A stretch of DNA of 64,000 nucleotides from Ruficoccus amylovorans (GTDB lineage: Bacteria; Verrucomicrobiota; Verrucomicrobiia; Opitutales; Cerasicoccaceae). Below are positions 20,080 through 29,133 of this stretch, one piece after another. The stretch covers positions 248,001-312,000 of the forward strand of contig NZ_JACHVB010000014.1 in the NCBI RefSeq assembly GCF_014230085.1. Reading direction: 5' to 3'. Both the position numbers and the translations under genes were made by a program. The first letter of the stretch is position 1. Each line of letters starts with the position of its first letter. Under the pieces are notes generated by a model. The model was not told the origin of the DNA and ran no database searches. It was given only the letters and a program-made list of their open reading frames with translations.

Positions 20080-23000
20080 ATGAAACTGTTAAAATGGATC
20101 CTCATTCTTGTCGTCGTCTGCGTGCTTCTGGCCGTGGCTGGCATCCTCTTTGTCCTCAACAGCGCCGGTTTCCAGAAGTCCCTCGTGCAGGGGGTGTTGG
20201 ACAAGCAGGTCTCGGTGCGCGAGTTTGAGTATTTCAAGGCCGGGTTCAGCCAGGTGACGATCCGCTCGCTGGCGGTGGAAAAAGACGGCACCCTCATCGG
20301 TCTGGAGGATCTGACCCTGAACTACTCGCTCTGGGATTACCTCTTTGGCAAGGAGGTTCGGGTCGATTCGCTGGCGGTGAAGGGTCTCGTGGTCAACATG
20401 CGCGGGCCATCCATCCCGATGGGGCCGGGGCCGGTCATCCCGCAGTTGAGCAGTCCGAGCGAAGTCTCACCCGGCACGGTGGCCGAGAAGACCGGTTCTA
20501 AAACCTCGTCCGGGAAAACCGAACTGCCCGAGGCACCCGATCTGGAGCCGTTCAAGGGGCTCTTTGCGCACGGGGTGTTGCCGTTCAAACTTTATGTGGG
20601 CGAGGTGGCGGTCAAGGCCCAGGTGCTGCTCCCCGGAGAGCGTGAGGTCAACGCCACGCTCAGCGGTGGCGGGATCGAGCCGGGGGCCGACGGCAAGGTT
20701 GAGTTCAAGGTGATTTTCGACGACGCCGCTCCCGAGGCGCAACTGCGCCAGGCCACGGTGGACGGACGGCTCACCCTGACCCAGAACGACGAGGCCGCCA
20801 TCACCGCGATCGTGCTGGAGGTGGACGTGGCGGGTGAAAGCTCGGCGGTGGAAAACGCCCCCAAGCTCGCTTTTGTCGCCGACCTGGCGCAACAGCCGGA
20901 CAAGACCGAGTCGTACCGGGTCACGATGGCCGAGACCTCGAACCCCGAGGCCAAGCTGGTTAGCCTCGACGCGACCTTCGACCCCTCGGGCAACAACCTC
21001 AAGGGCACGCTCAACCTGAACGCCGCCGACCCGCAGGTGGCGGCGCTGGTCCCGGCGGACATGCTTCCGGCCTTCGAGCTGGACGGCGAGCTCGACTTTG
21101 ACGTGGTGACGACCAACGGCGACGGCCGGGTGCAGGGCAAGTTCCGGCTCGTGCTTGACCAGTTGGCCCGCCTCCGCGAGGAACTGGCCTCGCTGGGCCA
21201 GGTCACCCTGACCGCCAACCTCCAGGCCGAATGCGCCGATCGCCTGGTCACGCTGAAGACTCTGGATGCCGGGCTGGCCAGTGCCAATCAGGGGCAACTG
21301 CTGGTGCTGGAGACGCTGCGCGCCTTTTCCTTCAAGTGCGGCGAGGGCGCGGAAATGCCCGAGCTCACGGGCGACCTCGTGCGCCTGACCCTGAACGCGC
21401 TTCCCCTCCCGCTCATCGATCCGTGGCTGAAGGGCATCCAACTCAGCGGGCAGCCGGTTTCGGCGCAGGTGTTGGTCAGCGCGGAGGACGATGACACGTA
21501 CCGGATCACCCTGCCGCAGGGGCTGACGCTGACGGACCTTTCCGTAGTCAAGGACGGCCAGCCCATGCTCGACGCGCTCACCCTTGCCGCGCAGCCCACG
21601 GTGGTCTATTCGCCAGACAAGGCCACGGTGGATGTGACCGCGCTCAAGCTCACCCAGCGCGGTGTGCCGCTGGCGAGCGGGACGGTGCAGATCGAGGCCG
21701 ACCCCTCCGCCGACGAGCCCGAGATGGAGCTTAAGGCCCAACTCTCCGGCGACCTGGCGCAGTTGCTCAAGCAGCCCGCGCTAAGCGCGTACAATAACGT
21801 GGCGACGGGCACCTTCGAGGCGACGGCGACGCTGGACTACGAGGACGGCAAGGCCGACTTTGATGTGGCAGCGACCGTGGCCAACCTCCTCGTTCGCCAG
21901 CCGATGAAGCCGGTCGGGCAGATGATGGTTTCGGCCAAGGGCAGCTTTGAAAACTCCGGCAAGCTGGAGGTGAGCGCGCCCTTCGTCCTCCGGACTGCCG
22001 AGGGCAACACCGATCTCAAGCTCAAGGCCGAACTGGAGAAAAAGGCCGGGGTCCAGCATTTCGACGTGGACCTGACCGGGGACGAACTCGGCCTCGATGG
22101 CCTGCAACTGCTCGCCTCCGCCTTCAAGAATCCCGCCGCGCAGACGGCGGCCTCAACGGCGACTGCCGCGACCCCGGCAGCCCCGACGGGCACGACCGCC
22201 CAGCCCGCGACTGCGGCCTCGCAGTCCACCGCGACGGCTTCGGCCCAGCGCACATCCGGCAGCGCCGCGCAGGCGGACACGGTGCCGTTCTGGGACGGCT
22301 TTGCCGGGCAGGCCACGGCCAGGATCGACAAGATTTACGTCAAGCAGTACCAACTGACCGCCGCCACGCTCAAGCTCGTGCTGACCGCTGACCGGCTCAC
22401 CGTCGATCCGCTTTCGGCCACCTTCGCGGGCGCGCCGCTCAAGTCCGATACGGTTATCGCCTTTACGCCGGGCGCGAGCCCCTACGACCTCAAGAGTAAC
22501 CTGACCTTTTCGCAGTTCGATGTGGGCAAGTTTCTCGTGCAGGCGCAGCCGGGGGCGACACCGCCGCTGACGGGCATGTTCTCGGTCACGGGGACAGCCA
22601 CCGGCACCGGCCCGACCATGAACGTCTTGACGCAAAACATTCAGGGTAAGTTCAACCTGGAGGGCAAGGACGGCACCCTGCGCATGCTCGCCGCCGCCGG
22701 CCAGGAGCAGACGGGCAACCTGCTCGGCTTCGGGTTGGGCGTGGCCTCGCTTTTCCAGAAAAATCAGCGCACGGGCGTGCAGACCGCGCAGCGGCTGATC
22801 CAGATACTCCAGCAGATTGATTACGAGCGCTTCTCCATCGTGGCCGAGCGCGGCGCGAACCTCGACATCGACCTGAGCGAGCTCGCCCTTGACGGCCCCG
22901 AGATCCGCCTCAACGGCACGGCCAAGGTCAAAAACCAGTCCGGCGTGCCCATCCCGCAACAGACGCTCAGCGGCGAGGTCAAGCTCTCCGCCGCCGGTGA

Positions 23001-23313
23001 CGCGGCCCGCCTGTTCTCCGACCTGCGCATGCTCTCTTCCAGCCAGCCGGACGCGGACGGGTTTTACGACGCCTTTTCCTTCCCGCTCAAGGGCACACTG
23101 GCCAAGCCGGACTTCTCCGAACTGAACCAGAAGCTCCTCAGCGCCGCAGCCGCCACCGCCATGGGCAGCGACGAGGGCCGGATGAACGAAAACACCGGCA
23201 CTCAACCCGACGGGACCACGACGGGCGAGGACTCCTCGCAACAGCAACAGAAACAGAAACAGGCGACGCCCGAGGACGCCGTCCGGGGACTGCTCCAGAA
23301 CCTGCTCAAGTAA
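20080..23313 (+). CDS. AsmA-like envelope protein
   Basis: A 1,077-residue protein with one N-terminal transmembrane segment (about residues 5-27, LILVVVCVLLAVAGILFVL) and a long extracytoplasmic beta-rich region. It fits the AsmA/TamB-like superfamily, thought to carry lipids between membranes. A low-complexity Ala/Thr/Ser/Pro linker lies at about 690-735. The C-terminal part holds the AsmA-like region (FNLEGKDGTLRM, then FPLKGTLAKPDF) and ends with a Gln-rich tail. The ATG at 20080 is used, not the TTG two codons earlier. It is followed 21 bases later by the sulfatase maturase. Confidence 0.7.
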   Translation: MKLLKWILILVVVCVLLAVAGILFVLNSAGFQKSLVQGVLDKQVSVREFEYFKAGFSQVTIRSLAVEKDGTLIGLEDLTLNYSLWDYLFGKEVRVDSLAVKGLVVNMRGPSIPMGPGPVIPQLSSPSEVSPGTVAEKTGSKTSSGKTELPEAPDLEPFKGLFAHGVLPFKLYVGEVAVKAQVLLPGEREVNATLSGGGIEPGADGKVEFKVIFDDAAPEAQLRQATVDGRLTLTQNDEAAITAIVLEVDVAGESSAVENAPKLAFVADLAQQPDKTESYRVTMAETSNPEAKLVSLDATFDPSGNNLKGTLNLNAADPQVAALVPADMLPAFELDGELDFDVVTTNGDGRVQGKFRLVLDQLARLREELASLGQVTLTANLQAECADRLVTLKTLDAGLASANQGQLLVLETLRAFSFKCGEGAEMPELTGDLVRLTLNALPLPLIDPWLKGIQLSGQPVSAQVLVSAEDDDTYRITLPQGLTLTDLSVVKDGQPMLDALTLAAQPTVVYSPDKATVDVTALKLTQRGVPLASGTVQIEADPSADEPEMELKAQLSGDLAQLLKQPALSAYNNVATGTFEATATLDYEDGKADFDVAATVANLLVRQPMKPVGQMMVSAKGSFENSGKLEVSAPFVLRTAEGNTDLKLKAELEKKAGVQHFDVDLTGDELGLDGLQLLASAFKNPAAQTAASTATAATPAAPTGTTAQPATAASQSTATASAQRTSGSAAQADTVPFWDGFAGQATARIDKIYVKQYQLTAATLKLVLTADRLTVDPLSATFAGAPLKSDTVIAFTPGASPYDLKSNLTFSQFDVGKFLVQAQPGATPPLTGMFSVTGTATGTGPTMNVLTQNIQGKFNLEGKDGTLRMLAAAGQEQTGNLLGFGLGVASLFQKNQRTGVQTAQRLIQILQQIDYERFSIVAERGANLDIDLSELALDGPEIRLNGTAKVKNQSGVPIPQQTLSGEVKLSAAGDAARLFSDLRMLSSSQPDADGFYDAFSFPLKGTLAKPDFSELNQKLLSAAAATAMGSDEGRMNENTGTQPDGTTTGEDSSQQQQKQKQATPEDAVRGLLQNLLK

Positions 23314-23334
23314 AACCGGAGGAATTCTGCGATC

Positions 23335-24636
23335 ATGAGCAACAGCGCACCCGGGCAAGTGGAAACGTCGGCCCCCGTTTCCCGGGCCTCCTCGCCCTTC
23401 CACATCATGACCAAGCCGATGGGGCCGCTGTGCAACCTCGATTGCCAGTACTGCTTTTATCTGGAAAAGGAGGGACTGTTTCCGAGTAACGAGCGGTTCA
23501 AGATGAACCCGGAACTGCTCGAAACCTATATCCGCGACTACATCGCGGCCCAGCCCGGCCAGAGCGTGTCCTTCGCCTGGCAGGGGGGGGAGCCGACGCT
23601 GGCCGGGGTGGATTTTTTCCGCAAGGTGGTCGAACTCCAGCGCAAGTACGCCGCCGGGCGGCAGATCGAGAACGCCCTCCAGACCAATGGCACTCTGCTC
23701 AACGACGAGTGGTGCCGCTTCCTGGCCGGGGAGGGCTTTCTGGTCGGGATCAGTATCGACGGCCCCGAGCGGCTGCACGACGCCGGGCGCGTCGATAAGC
23801 GCGGCCAGTCCAGCTATCGCCAGGTGATCCGGGGGATCGAGCTGGCGCGTAAGCACAAGGTCGAGTTCAACACCCTGACCGTGGTCAGCAGCTCCAACGT
23901 GGGCGAACCGCTGGAGGTGTACAAATTCCTGCGCAACATCGGCTCGAACTACCTCCAGTTCATCCCGCTGGTGGAGCGCGCCGCCGACGAGGCTTCGGCC
24001 AAGCTCGGGCTTAGCCTGGGGCTGCCGCCGGACTTCGACAACCCGCCCGCCCCGCACCAGCCCATTGTGACGAAGTGGACCGTCGATTCGCGGGCCTGGG
24101 GGCAGTTTTTGTGCAAGATATTCGACCGCTGGGTCACGCGCGATGTCGGGCGCACCTTCGTGCAGCAGTTCGATGTGGCGCTGGGCAAGTGGCTCGGCAT
24201 GCCGGGCGGAACCTGCGTTTTTTCCGAAACCTGCGGCAAGGCTTTCGCCCTCGAACACAACGGCGACCTCTACGCCTGCGACCACTACGTGTACCCCCGT
24301 TACAAGCTGGGCAACATCCTCAACCAGTCCATCGCCGAGCTGGCCGACAGTGCGGCGGCGCGCAAGTTCGGCAACGACAAGCGCGACAAGCTTACGCGCT
24401 ACTGCCGGGAGTGCGAGGTGCGCTTCGCCTGCAACGGTGACTGCCCCAAGCACCGCTTCACCTTCACGCCGGAGGGGGAGTTCGGGCTTAGCCACCTGTG
24501 CGCGGGCTACAAGCTGTTTTTCCACCACATCGACCCGGCCATGAAACTGATGGCCGACCTCTACCGCAACCGTCGCCCGTCCTCGGACATCATGGCCATC
24601 CTCAAGCGTCAGCCCGGCCTCTTGAAAAAAGCCTGA
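23335..24636 (+). CDS. Anaerobic sulfatase-maturating enzyme (radical SAM/SPASM)
   Basis: Oxidises a Cys or Ser of sulfatases to formylglycine. The radical SAM cluster motif CNLDCQYC is at 33-40, the GGEPT SAM-binding segment reads AWQGGEPTLAG, and the C-terminal SPASM region has Cys clusters (CVFSETCGKAF, CDHYV, CRECEVRFACNGDCPKH) for two auxiliary clusters. The length of 433 is typical. A GGAGG-like Shine-Dalgarno lies upstream. No sulfatase is in this window, so its substrates are elsewhere, as expected for a marine polysaccharide degrader. Confidence 0.9.
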   Translation: MSNSAPGQVETSAPVSRASSPFHIMTKPMGPLCNLDCQYCFYLEKEGLFPSNERFKMNPELLETYIRDYIAAQPGQSVSFAWQGGEPTLAGVDFFRKVVELQRKYAAGRQIENALQTNGTLLNDEWCRFLAGEGFLVGISIDGPERLHDAGRVDKRGQSSYRQVIRGIELARKHKVEFNTLTVVSSSNVGEPLEVYKFLRNIGSNYLQFIPLVERAADEASAKLGLSLGLPPDFDNPPAPHQPIVTKWTVDSRAWGQFLCKIFDRWVTRDVGRTFVQQFDVALGKWLGMPGGTCVFSETCGKAFALEHNGDLYACDHYVYPRYKLGNILNQSIAELADSAAARKFGNDKRDKLTRYCRECEVRFACNGDCPKHRFTFTPEGEFGLSHLCAGYKLFFHHIDPAMKLMADLYRNRRPSSDIMAILKRQPGLLKKA

Positions 24637-24662
24637 GACGGGCGAGTGGGGGCGGGGGAAAT

Positions 24663-24703
24663 CTTCGCCCTCGAAGTCACGCGAAGGGGCGCGAAGCTTT
24701 TTT
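24663..24703 (+). terminator. Possible terminator of the sulfatase maturase gene
   Basis: CTTCGCCC (24663-24670) can pair with GGGGCGCGAAG (24686-24696) with one bulge, and a run of six T follows at 24698-24703. The sequence is also a CGCGAAG-type repeat unit. Confidence 0.45.
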
Positions 24704-24723
24704 AATTGTCCAGTGCGGCCACG

Positions 24724-24752
24724 CACCGCGGGTGCGGGCTGCGCAAGCCCGC
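24724..24752. repeat. Two tandem short hairpins
   Basis: CACCGCGGGTG (24724-24734) and GCGGGCTGCGCAAGCCCGC (24734-24752) abut. This matches the style of the arrays at 8993-9065 and 17570-17660. It lies between the convergent maturase and mscS genes. Confidence 0.6.
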
Positions 24753-24777
24753 AATTATTATTCCCTGGGAAAACACG

Positions 24778-24806
24778 AAAAAGGCGCTCCCGAAGCTGGG
24801 AGCGCC
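24778..24806 (-). terminator. Rho-independent terminator of mscS
   Basis: Perfect nine-base arms GGCGCTCCC (24783-24791) and GGGAGCGCC (24798-24806). On the minus strand they are followed by a T-run (A-run at 24778-24782 on the plus strand). It lies about 58 bases beyond the mscS stop codon. Confidence 0.8.
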
Positions 24807-24863
24807 TTGTCGCAAAGAGCGTAAGAACCCGGCGGGTTTTTGACCCGCTGCCGGGGTGTCCCG

Positions 24864-25706
24864 TTAGCTGTTGGCCGGGGTGGTGACGTCGGCGGGCTTG
24901 GGATCGGCCTGATAGACGTGCACGTCGCGCTGCGGGAACGGAATCGAGATGCCTTCCTCGTCGAAGCGGAGCTTGATGGTCATTTGCAGGCGGAAGAAGG
25001 TCGGCCAGTAGTCCGAGCTGTTAACCCAGGGGCGCACGGCGAAGTTCACGCTGCTGTCGGCCATTTCGAGCACACCGACGGTGTAGGAGGGATCCTTGAG
25101 CACGCATTCGTCGTTGTTGAGGATGTCCTCCAGCACGGCTTTGACCTTGCGCAGGTCATCGTCGTAGCCACAGCCGACCACGAGGTCCATGCGGCGGGTG
25201 TCGTGAGAGGAGAAGTTCGTGATCGGCCCGCTGGTGATCTGGCCGTTGGGCACGACGATCTTCTTGTTGTCGGGCGTCTTGAACTGGGTCTCGAAAATGC
25301 TCAGGTCAACCACCGTGCCGCTGATTCCTGCGGCCTGGATGAAGTCACCGATGCGGAAGGGCTTGAAGACCAGAATCATGATCCCGGCGGCGAAGTTGCC
25401 CAGGGAGTCCTTCAGGGCGAAGCCAATGGCCACGGTACAGGCGCCGACAATGGCGACGGCCGAGGTCGTGTTGATGCCGACTTTCTCGAGCGCGGCGATG
25501 ACGACGAGGGCCAGCAGAATGAAATAGAGCACATTTCCACCGAAGGAGACCACGGCGGCCTCGACCTTGCGGGCAGTCAGCACCTTGCGGAATATCTTGG
25601 TGATGAATTTGGCCAGGATGCGACCGACAATCAGGATGATGATGGCGTAGAGGGCCGGGAAGGCGTAGGTCTCCACCAAGTGAATGATAGTGTTGGTTTC
25701 TTCCAT
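24864..25706 (-). CDS. mscS: MscS-family small-conductance mechanosensitive channel
   Basis: An inner-membrane tension-gated channel of 280 residues with three N-terminal transmembrane helices. The pore-lining helix TM3 is rich in Gly and Ala (VAIVGACTVAIGFALKDSLG). The beta domain carries the MscS signature FKPFRIGDFIQ, then VVPNGQI, followed by the C-terminal alpha/beta cage. Length is close to E. coli MscS. It is divergent from the CNMP/CBS gene and ends in a strong terminator. Confidence 0.92.
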   Translation of the reverse strand: MEETNTIIHLVETYAFPALYAIIILIVGRILAKFITKIFRKVLTARKVEAAVVSFGGNVLYFILLALVVIAALEKVGINTTSAVAIVGACTVAIGFALKDSLGNFAAGIMILVFKPFRIGDFIQAAGISGTVVDLSIFETQFKTPDNKKIVVPNGQITSGPITNFSSHDTRRMDLVVGCGYDDDLRKVKAVLEDILNNDECVLKDPSYTVGVLEMADSSVNFAVRPWVNSSDYWPTFFRLQMTIKLRFDEEGISIPFPQRDVHVYQADPKPADVTTPANS

Positions 25707-25792
25707 AGGTAATCTAATAGTCTCGTTAGTAGCTTGAATGTCCAGAGCCGCTTTTTTTGCTCGGACCGGTGTGAAATCGGCGCTTAAATTGA

Positions 25793-27733
25793 ATGCTTTA
25801 TATGAAAACGTCCAGCATCTCCCTGCGCGTCGCCGATTTTCTCAAGCAATACCCTCCGTTTGAATTTCTGAGCCTGCAGGACCTGGTTCATCTGGCCGGA
25901 TCGGGCCGCGTGAAGTTCCACGAGGAAGGCGAGCATGTCTTCGACGAGGGAGAGCCGAGAAACCGCCACTTCTACGTGATCCAGCAGGGGACGGTCAACC
26001 TCTATACCCGCTCGCCCAAGGGCGGCGAGGAACTGGTGGATGTGCGCGTCGAAGGCGACCTGCTGGGGATTTTCTGGCTCATGGGTGAGCAGCCCTACCG
26101 CTACACCGCCATCACCGCCAGCGACACCTTGCTGTACGCGTTACCCTTCGAAGATTTTCTGCCGCTCGTCGCCCGTTACCCTGCTGCCACGCGCTACCTG
26201 GTGGACTATTTTTCTGAACTCCCCGCCGGCAAAGGCGAGGACTCCGGCAACGAGGCCGGGCAGGAGCAGCGTCTATGGCTCCAGAAAAGCGGCGTTCACC
26301 ATACCTTTGAGTCCGATGGTTATCTGACCTGTTCGCCCGGCGAGAAAGTCCGCGAGGTCGCCCTGAAGCTTTCCGCTCATCACCAGCAGGCGGCGATTGT
26401 CACCAGCGCCGAAGCGCTTCCGCTGGGCATCGTGACTGAGGCTGACTTGTGCCGCCGCGTCGCCACGGGCGAGATTTCGCCCGAAGCCCCGGTCGAGACG
26501 CTGATGACTTCGCCCGTGCGCACGGTCGGCCCTGACCTCAACGCCGGGGAACTCCTCCTGCGCATGCTCCGCTACCGGCTGCGTCACTTGTGTGTGACCC
26601 GCGACGGCACACCCGATTCCCCCGTCATGGGGCTGGTTTCCGAGCGCGAACTCCAGCTCAACTACGGTCGCCTGCCCAACGCCCTCGGCCGCCAGATCCT
26701 GGCCGCTTCGGATGTCCGCGCGCTCTCGCGCCTGCGCGACCGCGCGGACGAGCTTTTGTTGGAGTACCTGGAGAATGAGGCCGACATGGGCTTCCTGATC
26801 GACTTTGTGGCCGAGATCGACGGGCTCGTGCTCAACCGCGCCCTGCAAATGGGCGAACAGCACCTGCTCGACCGCGGGCTGGAAAAGCCGGACGTCGGCT
26901 TCTGCTGGCTGGCCATGCACAGCGAGGGCCGCAAGGAGCGGCTGATCCGGTCGGCGCAGCGGACGGCGCTCGTCTATGAAGACCCGCCGGTGGAGATCAG
27001 CCGCTACTGTCGCCGCTGGTTCCTGCACCTGGCCGAGGAGGTGAGCCATATCCTGGTCGGGTGCGGCTTCCCCTTCGATACCAACGGCCGACTCGCCAGC
27101 AATACCGAATGGTGCCAGCCCCTGACCACCTGGAAGGCGTATTTCAGCCGGTGGATTCACGAGCCGATTGAGAGCAACATCGTTTCGCTGACCTCGCTCT
27201 TTGACCTGCGCGCGGTCGGGGGCAAGAAAGAGCTGGCCGACGCCCTCAGCAGCCACATTCGGGCCGAGATCAAGGAGAGCCCGAACTTCATCCCGCTCCT
27301 GGCCAACGACGCTATGGCAAACCTGCCTCCGGTCACGATTTTCCGTGATTCGGTCATGGACAAGGCGGGCATCCTCTGGAGCTGTATCGACACCAAGATG
27401 CACGCGCTCTACCCGCTGGTGGACGTGGGCCGGGTCTTCGCGCTGGAGTACGAGCAGGAGGACTGCACCAGCACGATTGAGCGCTTTACCCGCATGGCGG
27501 ACCTCCTGCCGGACGAGCGCGAGCTGTTCCGCGCCGCCGCCGACGCCGCCCGGGCCAGTCTCGCCTTGCAATCGCTCATCGGACACCGCCGGGGCGACAA
27601 CGGCCAGTTTATCCGCCCGCATGAGTTGACGAAATCCGACCAGGAGCACCTGAAAGGCGTTTTTCGCACGATTGTTCGCCTGTTGGACTTCGCGGCGGCA
27701 CACTTTAAGCTCAACGGAGAGGGAAAACGATGA
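25793..27733 (+). CDS. Cyclic-nucleotide-binding/CBS/DUF294 nucleotidyltransferase-like protein
   Basis: Domains in order over 646 residues: an N-terminal cyclic-nucleotide-binding fold (about 20-145), two CBS motifs (about 165-300), a DUF294 nucleotidyltransferase-like domain (about 340-480) and a DUF294 C-terminal substrate-binding domain (about 500-640). In active relatives the catalytic loop reads GSxGRxE followed by DxD. Here it is HSEGRKERLIRSAQRTALVY, with the first Gly changed and no Asp pair. The transferase is probably inactive and sensory. It overlaps the next gene by four bases (ATGA), the usual partner exonuclease. Confidence 0.8.
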   Translation: MLYMKTSSISLRVADFLKQYPPFEFLSLQDLVHLAGSGRVKFHEEGEHVFDEGEPRNRHFYVIQQGTVNLYTRSPKGGEELVDVRVEGDLLGIFWLMGEQPYRYTAITASDTLLYALPFEDFLPLVARYPAATRYLVDYFSELPAGKGEDSGNEAGQEQRLWLQKSGVHHTFESDGYLTCSPGEKVREVALKLSAHHQQAAIVTSAEALPLGIVTEADLCRRVATGEISPEAPVETLMTSPVRTVGPDLNAGELLLRMLRYRLRHLCVTRDGTPDSPVMGLVSERELQLNYGRLPNALGRQILAASDVRALSRLRDRADELLLEYLENEADMGFLIDFVAEIDGLVLNRALQMGEQHLLDRGLEKPDVGFCWLAMHSEGRKERLIRSAQRTALVYEDPPVEISRYCRRWFLHLAEEVSHILVGCGFPFDTNGRLASNTEWCQPLTTWKAYFSRWIHEPIESNIVSLTSLFDLRAVGGKKELADALSSHIRAEIKESPNFIPLLANDAMANLPPVTIFRDSVMDKAGILWSCIDTKMHALYPLVDVGRVFALEYEQEDCTSTIERFTRMADLLPDERELFRAAADAARASLALQSLIGHRRGDNGQFIRPHELTKSDQEHLKGVFRTIVRLLDFAAAHFKLNGEGKR

Positions 27734-28413
27734 ACTTATTTGGCGACAGCGACGACATCCAGCTCTACCACGAGTCTTTCGAACAGACCTGGAGCGACTC
27801 CGATCCGATGGACCATGTGCGCTTCGTCGTGCTCGACACCGAGACAACCGGCCTCAATGCCCGCAAGGACGGCATTGTGAGTATTGGCGCGGTCGCCGTG
27901 CGTCGGGGGCAGATCATGCTGGAGGACCAGTACGAGGCTATGATCAAGTTTGCCTACAACACCTCGGCGGTGGTCGTGCACGGAGTCACGCGCGAAGTGG
28001 CGCAGGAGGACGGGCTGGAGGAACCGGTTGCGCTGCGGGAGTTTTTGGCTTACCTGCGCGACGGGGTTATCGTCGGGCACCACATCGGCTTTGACGTGGA
28101 AATCCTGGGCGAGCGTTGCTGGCAGCGTTTCGGCCTGAAACTTCAGAACCGCTGGATTGATACCATGGAGCTGACCCTCCGGCTGGAGGACCTGGGGGCG
28201 TTTCCGGAAGAGGAGCACTTGAAGAAAGACTTCAGCCTCGACGGGCTGTGCCGACGCTTCGGGGTCAAGCCGCACGACCGCCACACTGCTCCCGGTGACG
28301 CCTTTATTACGGCGCAGATTTTCCTGAAACTTTTGCGCCTCGCCCGGCGTTATAATATCCAGACGCTGGCCGAACTGAGCGAACGCTGGCAGCCCCCCGA
28401 GGAACGCACCTGA
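27730..28413 (+). CDS. DnaQ-like 3'-5' exonuclease
   Basis: A DEDDh exonuclease of 227 residues with Exo I LDTETTG (D36, E38), Exo II GHHIGFDVEIL and Exo III HTAPGDAFIT, with the catalytic His. It resembles the DNA polymerase III epsilon proofreading domain but has no polymerase partner in the window. The start overlaps the previous stop (ATGA), showing translational coupling to the CNMP/CBS/DUF294 gene. That pairing is conserved in many bacteria, suggesting that the upstream protein senses a signal for this nuclease. Confidence 0.85.
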   Translation: MNLFGDSDDIQLYHESFEQTWSDSDPMDHVRFVVLDTETTGLNARKDGIVSIGAVAVRRGQIMLEDQYEAMIKFAYNTSAVVVHGVTREVAQEDGLEEPVALREFLAYLRDGVIVGHHIGFDVEILGERCWQRFGLKLQNRWIDTMELTLRLEDLGAFPEEEHLKKDFSLDGLCRRFGVKPHDRHTAPGDAFITAQIFLKLLRLARRYNIQTLAELSERWQPPEERT

Positions 28414-28498
28414 GCGTAGCGTATCTGCCGGGAGGGCTAAACCGGAGGCTTCGCGATGGGAAAGCGGCGTGGGTAACTCCCCTCCGATAAGGCTTCCC

Positions 28499-28957
28499 AT
28501 GAATAAACTTCTTTTTCGGCGCGTGCTCAACCTGCTGCTGTGGTTGAGCATCTGTTTCATGGCCGGTAGCGGCCTTCTTCTGAAGTGGAAATTTCCCCAC
28601 GGCCAGGGGCGTGGCTCGGGTCGTCTCTACGAGTTGCTCGGCCTCGACAAACACGAATGGGGTCAAGTGCACACCTGGGTGGGGATCGCCTTCGCGCTGC
28701 TCGTACTGGCTCACCTTTACCTCGCCTGGCCCTGGCTCAAAAGCGCGGCAGCGGGTCGCAAGCGCCTCTGGGCGGTCTTCGCCGGGCTCGCCCTCGGGCT
28801 GGCTATTCCCGTCGGGTTGATGCTCGCGCCCGTTCGGGAAAATACGCTGGCGGCGAAAGACTCCGTGCTGACTGGCTCGCCGGAACAAAGCCCGCCGGAG
28901 CCGGGCTATGGACAAGGGCAGGGACCGGGCAAGGGATACCGCTGGCGGCAGCAGTAG
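28499..28957 (+). CDS. DUF4405-like membrane protein
   Basis: A 152-residue membrane protein with three hydrophobic helices: about 8-26, 55-77 and 90-110. A conserved His in the second (VHTWVGIAFALLVLAHLYLAW) is typical of small cytochrome b561-like DUF4405 domains that hold haem. The tail is soluble and Gly/Pro/Gln-rich (GYGQGQGPGKGY). The start is the ATG at 28499, with a GTG at 28469 as the alternative. Electron-transfer function is inferred from the fold only. Confidence 0.65.
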   Translation: MNKLLFRRVLNLLLWLSICFMAGSGLLLKWKFPHGQGRGSGRLYELLGLDKHEWGQVHTWVGIAFALLVLAHLYLAWPWLKSAAAGRKRLWAVFAGLALGLAIPVGLMLAPVRENTLAAKDSVLTGSPEQSPPEPGYGQGQGPGKGYRWRQQ

Positions 28958-29133
28958 CGCTGCCGCGGGCGTGTTGCGCGTTTCAATGACCGCCGCCCGC
29001 GTACAAAATGTTACAAGAACGATTGCAGCCGTGATGGCTAAATAGGCAAGATAGTTAATTGTTGGCTTCCCGGTTCAACATCCAGACATTAACAATCAGC
29101 CATTTTAACCATTTAGCCATTCATCGTTCCGGT

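Noticed and set aside
22153-24726. 857-codon minus-strand frame opposite the AsmA-like and sulfatase maturase genes
   Set aside because: It spans two good genes, is Arg/Gly/His-rich and has no family pattern.
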